64,000 nucleotides of DNA, taken from assembly GCF_002261225.1 (NCBI RefSeq), contig NZ_NEVM01000002.1:496001-560000 (forward strand), read 5' to 3'. Of the stretch, positions 18,110 to 27,069 are shown in pieces. The notes below the pieces were generated by a model. That model was not told where the DNA came from. It saw nothing but the letters and a program-made list of their open reading frames with translations, and did not search any database. Position numbers and translations under genes: made by a program. The DNA is from Bordetella genomosp. 10. GTDB lineage: Bacteria; Pseudomonadota; Gammaproteobacteria; Burkholderiales; Burkholderiaceae_B. Position 1 is the first letter of the stretch. Every line of letters starts with the position of its first letter.

Positions 18110-19036
18110 TCAGGCGGCTGTCTTGCCCGGACTGGCTTGCCGCAAGGCGGCGCCGCGGCGCAGCAGTTCTTCCGTGAATAGCTTTACCGACGGGTGGTTT
18201 CTCTCGCCGCTGCGATAGGCGACCGAGATGCTGCGCCGCACTTCGGGCCGGAGCTTGACGGCCTTGATGCCGGGTATCTTCTTGTGCAGGAGCAGGCCCG
18301 GCGCAACGGAGACCGAGCAGCCGGCGGCCACCATGGCCGATACCATCTGGAAGCCCGAGCAGGCGGCGTTCAGCCTGGGCTCGAAACCGGTGCGCCTGCA
18401 GAGATTCACGATGAAGTCGCCATACGCGCTGGAGGTCGCGTCCAGCGCCCAGGACGCGTTTCGAAGGTCGGTGATCGAGACGCTGTGTTTCGCGGCCAGG
18501 GGATGGCCGGCGGGAAGCAGGGCGTACAGCACGTCCTCGGTCAGCGCGACCCGGTCCAGGCCTTCGGGGCGCCCCTCCAGGACGGTCGAGAGGTCATCGA
18601 CGATCGCGACGTCGACACGCCAGGAGCGCAGCGCGGCCAGTCCGTCGCTGGGCTCCATTTCCTCCAGGACGACGTGCAGGCGCGGAAACAGTTGCACGAG
18701 GGCTTTCATCGTCTGCGGCAGGACGACGCAGGCGATGGACGGGAAGGCCGCCACGCGGAGCTCGCCCGCGATTTCCTTGCGCAATTGCGCCATCTCGGAC
18801 TTCGCTTCGTCCAGCACGACCAGGATGCGTTCGGCATAGCCGACCAGGGCCTGCCCGGCGGGCGCGAGAACGACGCCGCGGCCGCGGCGTTCCGTCAGGG
18901 AAACGCCGGCTTCGATTTCCAACTGCGCCACTTGCTGCGACACGGCGGATGGCGACAAGTACAGCGCCTGCGCGGCCGCGGCCATCGTGCCGCAGCGCGA
19001 TAGCTCCCGCAGCACCTTCAGTCGGCTCAAATCCAC
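18110..19036 (-). CDS. LysR family transcriptional regulator
   Basis: This 308-residue regulator starts at a GTG codon (MDLSRLKVLRELSRCGTMAAA), with recognition helix SPSAVSQQVAQLE and a full effector domain. It lies on the same strand as, and upstream of, the Bug/GGT pair and is divergent from the SHMT-like/serine dehydratase pair at 19235 across about 200 bases. It could control either set. The A+T-rich stretch 19050-19140 between the divergent starts is the likely control region. Confidence 0.88.
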   Translation of the reverse strand: MDLSRLKVLRELSRCGTMAAAAQALYLSPSAVSQQVAQLEIEAGVSLTERRGRGVVLAPAGQALVGYAERILVVLDEAKSEMAQLRKEIAGELRVAAFPSIACVVLPQTMKALVQLFPRLHVVLEEMEPSDGLAALRSWRVDVAIVDDLSTVLEGRPEGLDRVALTEDVLYALLPAGHPLAAKHSVSITDLRNASWALDATSSAYGDFIVNLCRRTGFEPRLNAACSGFQMVSAMVAAGCSVSVAPGLLLHKKIPGIKAVKLRPEVRRSISVAYRSGERNHPSVKLFTEELLRRGAALRQASPGKTAA

Positions 19037-19234
19037 GTTCTTCTCCCTGGTCCGGGTCCTGAATGGATAATCTGGCTAATGTATTGATTCAGAAAACGTC
19101 AGTAGACCTGATGATATACATCCTCTTAAATGCTGGCTATCGCCAACCGACCACCCACGGGCACAAGCGATGCCGAATCGAGGCATCCGCTTCCATCGCT
19201 TGCCGCGCCTGGGACATGTGAAGAGGATGAGGAC

Positions 19235-20551
19235 ATGTTGAGCCCCCGACCCTGGGTTCCCGCCGCCGCCGAGGACTATGCGCAGTCGCTTGCCGCGCGC
19301 TTCAGCGAGCAGACGCCGGAGCAGAACGAGCGCGACCTCCTGGCCTTCGTCGAGGAAAATCGCGCCATTCACGAGCGGGACTGCTTCAATCTGAATCCGG
19401 CCACCAATGCCATCAATCCCAAGGCAGAGGCGCTGCTGGCGAGCGGCGTGGGGTCGCGGCCTTCGCTCGGCTACCCCGGCGACAAGTACGAGATGGGCCT
19501 GGAGGGCGTGGAGAAGATCGAGGTGCTGGCGGCCGAGCTGGTGTCCGAAGTGTTCGGCGCCAGGTATGCCGAACTGCGGGTGGCGTCGGGCGCCCTGGCG
19601 AATCTGTACGCGTATATGGTCGCGGCCAAGCCCGGCGACACCGTGTTCGTTCCCGGCGCGGCCATCGGCGGCCATTTCAGCCATCATCCCGAAGGCGCGG
19701 CCGGGATGTACGGCCTCCAGCCCTACATGATGGCCTTCGACGCCGACCGGTATACGGTCGATGTCAGCCGCCTGCGCGAGGACGCGCATCGGCTCAAGCC
19801 CAGGATGATCACCGTGGGAAACAGCCTCAATCTGTTCCCCCATCCCATCCGCGCCGTTCGGGAGATCGCCGACGAGGTCGGCGCGCTGGTGTTGTTCGAT
19901 GCCGCCCACGTCTGCGGCCTCATCGCGGGCCATGCGTGGCAACAGCCGCTGGAAGAGGGGGCGCATCTGATGACGTTGAGCACCTACAAGAGCCTGGCGG
20001 GGCCGGCCGGGGGGCTTATCGTTACCAATGACGAGGCCGTTGCCCGGCGGCTGGATGCCATCGCCTATCCGGGGATGACGGCGAATTTCGATTCCGCCAG
20101 GTCGGCGGCGATCGCCATGACCATGCTGGACTGGAAGGTCTACGGCAAGCAGTACGCCGCCAGAATGGTCAGCGCGAGCCAGGCCCTGGCCCAGGCGCTG
20201 GTCGGGGAAGGCCTGCCGGTCTTCGCGCGCGACCGCGGCATCACCACGTCGCATCAGTTCGCGATCGAGGCGCATGCCTTTGGCGGGGGGCAGGCGATGG
20301 CCAAGCGCTTGCGCTGCGCCAATATCCTGGCTTGCGGCATCGGCTTGCCGCTGGCGCCGGTCGAAGGCGATATGAACGGGCTGCGCATGGGTACGCCGGA
20401 ACTGGTGCGTTGGGGGATGGAGGACGCGGACATGCCCACGCTGGCGGGATTCATCGCCGACGTGCTGTTCGAACGCAAGCGTCCCGAAGCGCTGGCCGGC
20501 GAAGTCAGCGCCTTCCGCCGGCGGTTCGACAAGCTTCATTTCCTTCGTTGA
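19235..20551 (+). CDS. Serine hydroxymethyltransferase-like PLP enzyme
   Basis: This 438-residue fold-type I PLP enzyme resembles SHMT. The N-terminal [14 protein letters not shown] replaces the usual SENF region, [17 protein letters not shown] corresponds to the GYPGxRYYGG segment, and Lys252 in [14 protein letters not shown] is the PLP lysine. Departures from GlyA at these motifs suggest a side branch, such as an alpha-methylserine or other beta-hydroxy-amino-acid hydroxymethyltransferase or aldolase, rather than housekeeping GlyA. The ATG at 19235 follows GAGGA. L-serine dehydratase follows 13 bases downstream, so the product is probably serine destined for pyruvate (inference). Confidence 0.82.
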   Translation: MLSPRPWVPAAAEDYAQSLAARFSEQTPEQNERDLLAFVEENRAIHERDCFNLNPATNAINPKAEALLASGVGSRPSLGYPGDKYEMGLEGVEKIEVLAAELVSEVFGARYAELRVASGALANLYAYMVAAKPGDTVFVPGAAIGGHFSHHPEGAAGMYGLQPYMMAFDADRYTVDVSRLREDAHRLKPRMITVGNSLNLFPHPIRAVREIADEVGALVLFDAAHVCGLIAGHAWQQPLEEGAHLMTLSTYKSLAGPAGGLIVTNDEAVARRLDAIAYPGMTANFDSARSAAIAMTMLDWKVYGKQYAARMVSASQALAQALVGEGLPVFARDRGITTSHQFAIEAHAFGGGQAMAKRLRCANILACGIGLPLAPVEGDMNGLRMGTPELVRWGMEDADMPTLAGFIADVLFERKRPEALAGEVSAFRRRFDKLHFLR

Positions 20552-20564
20552 TCCGGGGTTCACG

Positions 20565-21947
20565 GTGGCACTCAGTGTTTTCGACCTCTTCAAGGTCGGC
20601 ATCGGTCCGTCCAGTTCGCATACGGTAGGACCCATGCGGGCCGCCGTCTTGTTTCTCCGGACTCTGGAATCGTGCGGCGCGGCAGGCGATGTGGCCCGCG
20701 TTCGCGCGGAATTGTATGGGTCGCTCGGAGCCACCGGCAAAGGCCATGGCAGCGATACCGCGGTCATGCTTGGGCTCAGCGGATACGAACCCGACACGGT
20801 GGACGTGGATCGGATCGCGGACATCGTGGACGGGGTCCGCACTTACAAGCGGATTTCGCTGGGCGGCATTCGGGATATCCCGTTCGATCCCCGCAAGGAC
20901 ATCCTGATGTATCGGCGCGCATTGCCGCTGCATGCCAACGGCATGCGCTTCGTGGCGGAGAACGCCCTGGGCGAGGAACTGCGATCGTCGACCTTCTATT
21001 CCGTGGGGGGCGGTTTCGTCGTCAGCGAAACGGTGCTGCGGGACGGGAGCCGGCGCGCGTCGGTGGTGCCCGACGCGAGTGAACTACCGTTGCCTTTTCG
21101 TACCGGCGAGCAACTGCTCGGACTGGCGCAGCGCCTGCGAATCAGCATCGCGGAGGTCATGCGCCGCAACGAACGCCATTGGCGGCCCGACGCGGAAACC
21201 CGGGCGGGACTGCTCGACATATGGCGGGTCATGCAAGCGTGCGTCGAACGGGGCTGCCGGTCGGAAGGCGTCTTGCCCGGCGGTTTCAGCGTGCGGCGCC
21301 GGGCGGCCGCGCTGGCTCGCAAGCTGGCGGCGCGCGATGCGTCCGACGACCCGTTCCTGGCCATGGACTGGGTGAACCTGTTCGCCATGGCGGTGAACGA
21401 GGAAAACGCCGCCGGCGGCCGCGTGGTGACCGCGCCCACCAACGGCGCGGCGGGCATCGTGCCGGCGGTGCTGCATTACTACGCCAGGTACGTGCCTGGC
21501 GCGGACGACGACGGCATTGTGGATTTTCTCCTGACGGCCGCGGCGGTGGGAATCCTGTATAAGGAAAACGCTTCCATATCCGGCGCCGAAGTCGGTTGCC
21601 AGGGCGAGGTCGGCGTCGCATGCTCGATGGCGGCCGCCGGTCTTTGCGCGGTGTTGGGCGGCAGCCCGGCCCAGGTGGAGAATGCCGCGGAGATCGGCAT
21701 GGAGCATCACCTGGGACTGACTTGCGATCCGGTGGGCGGACTGGTCCAGATTCCCTGCATCGAACGAAACGCGCTGGCCGCCATCAAGGCGATCAACGCG
21801 GCGCGCATGGCCTTGAACGGCGACGGCCGGCACCATGTCAGCCTGGACCAGGTCATCAAGACCATGCGGGAAACGGGCGCCGATATGAAGACCAAGTACA
21901 AAGAGACGGCGCGCGGCGGGCTTGCCGTGAATATCGTCGAGTGCTGA
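20565..21947 (+). CDS. sdaA: L-serine ammonia-lyase (iron-sulfur type)
   Basis: This 460-residue enzyme deaminates L-serine to pyruvate and ammonia using a [4Fe-4S] cluster. It matches single-chain bacterial SdaA in length and motifs: [12 protein letters not shown] at residues 13-24, [32 protein letters not shown], and the cysteine-bearing [18 protein letters not shown] and [19 protein letters not shown]. The start is GTG at 20565, 13 bases after the SHMT-like gene. The final motif [16 protein letters not shown] is intact. Coupling with the SHMT-like enzyme suggests a catabolic, not housekeeping, role. Confidence 0.92.
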   Translation: MALSVFDLFKVGIGPSSSHTVGPMRAAVLFLRTLESCGAAGDVARVRAELYGSLGATGKGHGSDTAVMLGLSGYEPDTVDVDRIADIVDGVRTYKRISLGGIRDIPFDPRKDILMYRRALPLHANGMRFVAENALGEELRSSTFYSVGGGFVVSETVLRDGSRRASVVPDASELPLPFRTGEQLLGLAQRLRISIAEVMRRNERHWRPDAETRAGLLDIWRVMQACVERGCRSEGVLPGGFSVRRRAAALARKLAARDASDDPFLAMDWVNLFAMAVNEENAAGGRVVTAPTNGAAGIVPAVLHYYARYVPGADDDGIVDFLLTAAAVGILYKENASISGAEVGCQGEVGVACSMAAAGLCAVLGGSPAQVENAAEIGMEHHLGLTCDPVGGLVQIPCIERNALAAIKAINAARMALNGDGRHHVSLDQVIKTMRETGADMKTKYKETARGGLAVNIVEC

Positions 21948-21988
21948 GCGCGGCATGGCCTGCGGGCATCCCGGCGCCCGCGGCGGCG

Positions 21989-22915
21989 TCAATCCAGCCT
22001 GCGGGGCGCGTGTCCGGCCTTGCCGGACCGTTCCAGGATCAGGTCCGCGAACGCTCGGGCCGCCGGCGCCAGGTCTATCGTGGCGCGTTCGACCAGGCAC
22101 ATATCGGATTCCGGGATGGGTTCGGCGACCTCGATGAGGCTCAGATGCTGGCGCAGGGAAAGTTTTTCCAGGATGATGCGCGGCGCCAGGAATAGGTAGT
22201 CCGAACTGGACACCAGGTCCAGCGTATCGAAGAGGGACTCCACGCTGCCCACCATCCTGGGCATGTCCAGGCCATTGCGCGCGAACCAGTCGGCCAGGCG
22301 GTTGGTGGGCGTGCCGACGCGGCCGAACGGCCGCGTATTGACCCATTCCGCGTCCCGCAGGTCGTGGATGGACGCGGCCTTGCGCAGAGGATGGTTCTTG
22401 CGGCAAATGATGCAGGGTTCGGACTTGGCCAGGTAGGTTCCCCGCAGGTCGCCGGTGTCGGTGCCCGACGACACCAGCGTCAGGGCAAGATCCAGCTTGC
22501 CTTCCCGCAGCGAGGACAGCAGCAGGGTGGAGGGACCCGCGCTGATGTGCACCGAGACCCGGGGATGCTGCTTGCGAAAACGCTGCAGCACCGGCGGCAG
22601 GAGCCGGCCGAACACTTCGGACGACACGCCGACGTTGATGGCGCCGGACAGTTCGCCCTGGAGGTGCTGGAAGATCTGCTCGGCCCGCGCGCACTCGCCG
22701 AGGATGATGCGGGCCCGCGCCAGCAGCTCGCCGCCCTCCGGGGTCAGGGAGATCCCCTTGCCGGAGCGCACGAACAGCCGCGCCCGCAGGCTTTCCTCGA
22801 GCCGCTTGATCTGCTGCGTCAGCCCGCTCTGCTCCATGGCCAGATGGCGGGCCGCGGCGCGAATGCTCCCGTGTTCGACGACTTCGACGAAGGCGCGCAG
22901 TTGATTCAGCGTCAT
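21989..22915 (-). CDS. LysR family regulator of the second CMD/ALDH/HIBADH module
   Basis: This 308-residue LysR begins MTLNQLRAFVEVVEHGSIRAAAR, with recognition helix QSGLTQQIKRLE. The start at 22915 is chosen to match the paralogue at 9854; a further upstream ATG would add 12 residues that the paralogue lacks. It resembles the 8946-9854 regulator along its length and is placed identically relative to its operon. The intergenic region to the operon is 113 bases and contains the shared CCTAGACTT element. Confidence 0.9.
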   Translation of the reverse strand: MTLNQLRAFVEVVEHGSIRAAARHLAMEQSGLTQQIKRLEESLRARLFVRSGKGISLTPEGGELLARARIILGECARAEQIFQHLQGELSGAINVGVSSEVFGRLLPPVLQRFRKQHPRVSVHISAGPSTLLLSSLREGKLDLALTLVSSGTDTGDLRGTYLAKSEPCIICRKNHPLRKAASIHDLRDAEWVNTRPFGRVGTPTNRLADWFARNGLDMPRMVGSVESLFDTLDLVSSSDYLFLAPRIILEKLSLRQHLSLIEVAEPIPESDMCLVERATIDLAPAARAFADLILERSGKAGHAPRRLD

Positions 22916-22961
22916 GGCGAATGGGAGTATATAAAGTAATCGGGATAACAATTTTAGTATC

Positions 22962-22990
22962 TTGTACCCTCCCTGGTCGATGCCTAGACT
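22962..22990 (+). promoter_or_regulatory. Candidate promoter of the second module
   Basis: TTGTAC (22962-22967) and TAGACT (22985-22990) are separated by 17 bases and lie 38 bases before the first gene. The -10 part is within CCTAGACTT, repeated upstream of the first module. The -35 element is better here than in module 1. The assignment rests on consensus and on conservation between paralogous promoters. Confidence 0.5.
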
Positions 22991-23028
22991 TCATTCACGA
23001 CAGACAAGTCACAAGGACGACCTGAATC

Positions 23029-23415
23029 ATGAGTGAAGACCTTTTCGCGCGCGGTGAGCAGATCCGCACGGAAGTGCTGGGCCCCGAGTACGTGGCCGCC
23101 TCGACCGCCGGCACCGACGCCTTCAGCGAGCCGATGCGCGCCTTCGCCATCCGCAATCTGTGGGGCGACGTCTGGGCCCGGCCCGGCCTGGATCGCCGCG
23201 CCCGCAGCATCGTCAATCTGGCCATTCTTTCCAGCGCCAACCGGGCGGGGGAATTGAAGACCCACGTTCGCGCGGCCTTGAACAACGGCCTGACGCGCGA
23301 GGAAATCGGCGAGATTTTCCTGCAGGTGGCCCTGTATAGCGGCATTCCGGCCGGAAGCGAAGCGACGCGCGTGGCCAGGCAGACGTTCGCCGAAATCGAC
23401 GCCGCCAATAAATAA
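23029..23415 (+). CDS. Carboxymuconolactone decarboxylase family protein, module 2
   Basis: This 128-residue CMD-family protein closely resembles the 9981 gene (MSEDLFARGEQIRTEVLG, GDVWARPGLDRRARSIVNLA). The ALYCGIP cysteine of the first copy is serine here (ALYSGIP), and there is no CxxC. The start follows a GGACG-type site. It is the first gene of the second module, 25 bases before the aldehyde dehydrogenase; the tight ATGA coupling of module 1 is not kept. Confidence 0.88.
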   Translation: MSEDLFARGEQIRTEVLGPEYVAASTAGTDAFSEPMRAFAIRNLWGDVWARPGLDRRARSIVNLAILSSANRAGELKTHVRAALNNGLTREEIGEIFLQVALYSGIPAGSEATRVARQTFAEIDAANK

Positions 23416-23440
23416 GACCAAGACGCTATTTCGGGACGAC

Positions 23441-24943
23441 ATGCTCATGATCAACGACGGCATTCCGGCATGCTTTGCGTCATTGCGCGACCGCTACGTC
23501 GGCCAGGCGCGGGACGTCGGGTCCTTCATCGCGGGCGTGGCCGTTCCCGGCGAGGGCAGTGAACTGCCGCTGGTGTATCCGGCCGACGGAACCGTGCTGC
23601 AGACCTACCGCGACGCCACGCCGGCCATCGTGAAGAAGGCGCTGGCCTCCTGCGAGCAGGGGCAGCGGGCGTGGCGCGACTTGTCGGCCCAGCGGCGCGG
23701 CGAATTGCTGGCGGCATTGGCGAGCCTGGTCATGCAGAACGCCGAAGGACTGGCGCTGCTCGAATCGATTTCCTCCGGCAAGGCGATCAAGGGATGCAGG
23801 GCGCAACTGGCGGCGGTATCGGAAATCTTCCGCTACTACGCCGGCTGGGCCGACAAGTTCGGCGGCAACGTGATTCCCGTGCCGGGCGGCCAGTTGAACT
23901 ACACGCTGCGCGAGCCCATCGGCGTGATTCTGCAGATCATGCCGTGGAATTCCCCGCTGTACCTCGCGGCCTGGAATGCGGCGCCGGCGTTGGCCATGGG
24001 CAACGCGGTGCTACTCAAGCCCTCCGAACTCACGCCCCTGACCGCGCTGGCCCTGGCCAGACTCGCCATCGAAGCGGGATTGCCCGCGGGAACCTTGAAC
24101 GTGGTCGGCGGACTGGGCCAGACCATCGGCGACGCCGCCATCGCCGATCCCATCGTCAGGAAAGTGGTTTTCGTCGGCTCGACGCAGACCGGCCGCCGCG
24201 TGAGCGCCGCCGCGGCCGCGCGTCCCATTCCCTGCCTGCTGGAGCTGGGCGGAAAGTCCGCCAACATCGTGTTCGAGGACGCCGACCTGGGCGCGGCGGC
24301 CAAGGTGGCCGCCATCGCCGCGTTCTCGAACACGGGGCAGAACTGCGTGGCCGGTTCGCGCCTGCTGGTCCAGCGCGGCATCTATGACCAGTTCGTCGAC
24401 CGCGTCGTGCAGGAGGCGGCCCGGTACCGTATCGGGCCGCCGCTGGACGAAGATTCGGAAAGCGGGCCGATCAACAACGCGGCGCAATATCGCCGGGTCT
24501 GGCAGATGATCCGGTTGGGTCTGGACGAAGGGGCGGCGCTGGCCTATGGCGCGGCCGAGGCGCCGCCGCAGGACGGCTTCCTGGTCGGTCCCACGGTCCT
24601 GAAGAACGTGCGCAACGACATGCGCATCGCGCGGGAAGAAGTCTTCGGGCCGGTCCTGGTCGCCATTCCCTTTGACGACGAGGCAGACGCGATCACCCAG
24701 GCCAACGACAGCGAATTCGGCCTGGGCGGCGCCGTCTGGACGCGCGACGTGGCTCGCGCGCATCGGGTGGCGGCCAGCGTCAGGGCCGGCATCTTCTGGA
24801 TCAATATGTACCGGGACATGCACGTGGCGACGCCTTTCGGCGGCTACGACAGCAGCGGCCACGGCCGCTCCAGCGGCGTCGAAGCCCTGTACGAGTACAC
24901 CCAGACGAAAAGCGTCTGGGTGCCTATCGCGAACGGCGCGTAG
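23441..24943 (+). CDS. NAD(P)-dependent aldehyde dehydrogenase, module 2
   Basis: This 500-residue ALDH has Glu268 in LELGGKSAN and Cys302 in NTGQNC. It shares long stretches with the module 1 enzyme, including FRYYAGWADKF, MPWNSPLYLA and the C-terminal DMHVATPFGGYD region. It oxidises an aldehyde to an acid with NAD(P)+. The closeness points to a recent duplication and related substrates. A GTG/ATG choice near the start is possible, but ATG at 23441 gives the same register as the paralogue. Confidence 0.93.
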   Translation: MLMINDGIPACFASLRDRYVGQARDVGSFIAGVAVPGEGSELPLVYPADGTVLQTYRDATPAIVKKALASCEQGQRAWRDLSAQRRGELLAALASLVMQNAEGLALLESISSGKAIKGCRAQLAAVSEIFRYYAGWADKFGGNVIPVPGGQLNYTLREPIGVILQIMPWNSPLYLAAWNAAPALAMGNAVLLKPSELTPLTALALARLAIEAGLPAGTLNVVGGLGQTIGDAAIADPIVRKVVFVGSTQTGRRVSAAAAARPIPCLLELGGKSANIVFEDADLGAAAKVAAIAAFSNTGQNCVAGSRLLVQRGIYDQFVDRVVQEAARYRIGPPLDEDSESGPINNAAQYRRVWQMIRLGLDEGAALAYGAAEAPPQDGFLVGPTVLKNVRNDMRIAREEVFGPVLVAIPFDDEADAITQANDSEFGLGGAVWTRDVARAHRVAASVRAGIFWINMYRDMHVATPFGGYDSSGHGRSSGVEALYEYTQTKSVWVPIANGA

Positions 24944-24990
24944 ACGCGCGCCGCAACGAGCCACCTTTTGCATTCGAGAGAAATCGGGTA

Positions 24991-25866
24991 ATGGAATCCA
25001 TCAAGACTATCGGCATCGTCGGCCTGGGAAATATGGGCCTGGGCATGGCGCTTTCGCTGCAGCGAGCGAACTTCCAGGTGCTGGGCCTGGACAAGAACGG
25101 CGCCACCGCGGGCAAGGCGGCGGAAAGCGGCATCACGCTGGCCCGGGACATGGGGCAACTGGTCCGGGAAAGCGACTGCATCGTGCTGTCGCTGCCGACC
25201 TCGGCCATCGTCCGGGACGTCGTGGCTGGAGAAGGGGGTATCGCCGGCCTGGCGCAAGGCTCGCTCACCATCGTCGATACGACGACCGCGGATCCCGAGG
25301 AAACGCGCGCGTTGGCTGCCGGAATACGCGATCAGGGCCTGATCCTGATCGACGCGCCGGTCAGCGGTGGTCCCGGTGGCGCGCTCCGCGGCGAACTGAC
25401 CATGTTCGTCGGGGGGGCCGACGAGGACGTCGAGGCGGCGATGCCCGTGTTGAAGGGCATGGGCAAGAACATTTTCCATATCGGCGCCACGGGCGCGGGC
25501 AACATCGCGAAGATCGTCAATAACCTGCTCACGGCGGCGCAACTGCTTACCGCCGCGGAAGCGTTCAGGATGGCCAATGCCGCGGGCGTGAAGACGGAGC
25601 AATTGATCGAGGCCGTGAACGCGGGCTCCGGGCGCAGCGGCGTGACGCTGTTCAACTATCCGAATCGCATCCTGCCGGGTACCTTCAATTCGGGCTTCAC
25701 CATGCAGTTGATGCGCAAGGACGTGGCGCTGGCGGCAACCCTGCATGAAAAGCTGGGGGTCGACGTGCCCGTCTCCAAGGTGGTTGCCGAGCTCTGGCGC
25801 GACAGTATTTCCGCCCTGGCCGATGGCGAGGACTTCAATCGCATCGTCAACTTCACGCGCGGCTGA
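24991..25866 (+). CDS. 3-hydroxyisobutyrate dehydrogenase family oxidoreductase, module 2
   Basis: This 291-residue protein has GLGNMGLGMA at the N-terminus, DAPVSGGPGGA near residue 123, the catalytic-lysine helix AKIVNNLL, and the EDFNRIVN end shared with the paralogue at 11927. It probably oxidises a beta-hydroxyacid with NAD(P)+. It lies 47 bases after the aldehyde dehydrogenase in the same operon. Confidence 0.92.
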   Translation: MESIKTIGIVGLGNMGLGMALSLQRANFQVLGLDKNGATAGKAAESGITLARDMGQLVRESDCIVLSLPTSAIVRDVVAGEGGIAGLAQGSLTIVDTTTADPEETRALAAGIRDQGLILIDAPVSGGPGGALRGELTMFVGGADEDVEAAMPVLKGMGKNIFHIGATGAGNIAKIVNNLLTAAQLLTAAEAFRMANAAGVKTEQLIEAVNAGSGRSGVTLFNYPNRILPGTFNSGFTMQLMRKDVALAATLHEKLGVDVPVSKVVAELWRDSISALADGEDFNRIVNFTRG

Positions 25867-26024
25867 AGCTGCCGGGGATCAGCGCGGACCGCGCCGCGTT
25901 ACGCCGTCCGCGCGACGAATTGCATGACGGCAACATCGCCATCGGGGCGCGATATCGAGCGCGGCCGGTGGAAAGCTATCTGGCGGCTTGGCCAGTTATC
26001 CAAGATCCTCAAGGGGAGAAAAAA

Positions 26025-26999
26025 ATGAAGCGCGGTATAAGTAGAGTCGTAAAAATGCTGGCCGGGATCGTGGCCCTGTCGGTCAGCGGCGCGAGCCTCG
26101 CGGCGTTTCCGGACCGGCCCGTCAAGCTGGTGGTGCCGTTTCCCGCGGGCGGGCTGGCGGACACGGTGGCCCGCGTCGTGGCGGAACGCCTTGGCGCTGC
26201 GCTGGGCCAGACCGTGATCGTGGACTACAAAGCCGGCGCCGCGACCATTGTCGGCGCCGATTCGGTCGCGACGGCGAGTCCCGACGGCTACACCTTGCTG
26301 CTCGGTTCGGCGACCACCTTCGCGGTGAATCCCATCATCTACAGGAAGCTGCCCTACGATCCGCTCAAGAGCTTCGAACCCATCGGCATCGTCGGCAGCA
26401 ATGCCCTGGCGCTGCTGGCCAATCATTCGGTGGCCGCCAATAGCGTCAAGGAGCTGATAGGGGAGATCAAGGCGCAGCCCGACAAGTTCTCCTACGGCTC
26501 GCATGGCGCGGGATCCACGGTCCACTTCGCGGCCGAGATGTTGTGGTCGGCGGCCGGCGCCAAGGTATTGCACATTCCCTACAAGGGCAGCGCGCCCGCG
26601 CTCACGGACCTGATGGGCGGCCAGATTGCCTTGGCGTTCGATTCCGTGCCCGCGGCGATCGCCGCGGCCAAGGGCGGGCGGGTGAAGATCCTGGCGACCA
26701 CGGGAAAGCGCCGGGCGGCCTTGCTGCCCAACGTTCCCACCATCGTCGAGAGCGGCTATCCCGTGACCATGGAAGCCTGGTGGGCGGTCGTCGCGCCGCA
26801 TGGCATCCCGGCCGAGGCAAGGGAGCGCCTGGTCAAGGCATTGAAGGAAACCATGACCGATTCCGGCGTGCACGACAAGCTGGTGGGACTGGCGTTCGAT
26901 ACCCGGTACGGCGCGCCCGCCGAATACGCCAAGCTCATCGAGGAGGATACGGCAAAGCTCGCGCCCATCGCCAAGGCGAACAATATCCACCAGGAATAG
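26025..26999 (+). CDS. Bug family periplasmic solute receptor, module 2
   Basis: This 324-residue receptor has signal peptide MKRGISRVVKMLAGIVALSV, cleaved near SLA, then VKLVVPFPAGGLADTVARVV, VDYKAGAATIVGAD and IPYKGSAPALTDLMGGQIA. The start at 26025 follows AAGGGGAG. The frame upstream to 25920 contains no leader. It is paired by similarity and position with the receptor at 12843. Last gene of the second module. Confidence 0.92.
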   Translation: MKRGISRVVKMLAGIVALSVSGASLAAFPDRPVKLVVPFPAGGLADTVARVVAERLGAALGQTVIVDYKAGAATIVGADSVATASPDGYTLLLGSATTFAVNPIIYRKLPYDPLKSFEPIGIVGSNALALLANHSVAANSVKELIGEIKAQPDKFSYGSHGAGSTVHFAAEMLWSAAGAKVLHIPYKGSAPALTDLMGGQIALAFDSVPAAIAAAKGGRVKILATTGKRRAALLPNVPTIVESGYPVTMEAWWAVVAPHGIPAEARERLVKALKETMTDSGVHDKLVGLAFDTRYGAPAEYAKLIEEDTAKLAPIAKANNIHQE

Positions 27000-27030
27000 A
27001 GGCAGGAATAGAAACAGGAACAGATGCCGC

Positions 27031-27053
27031 GGAAGGGGAGGATGTCCCCTTCC
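27031..27053. terminator. Stem-loop between convergent operons
   Basis: A perfect 9-bp inverted repeat GGAAGGGGA / TCCCCTTCC with a 5-base loop lies in the 70-base gap between the Bug gene ending at 26999 and the convergent DUF3100 gene ending at 27070. No T-run follows, so it may be a bidirectional barrier rather than a classical intrinsic terminator. Confidence 0.5.
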
Positions 27054-27069
27054 TGGCCGGTGGCCGCCC

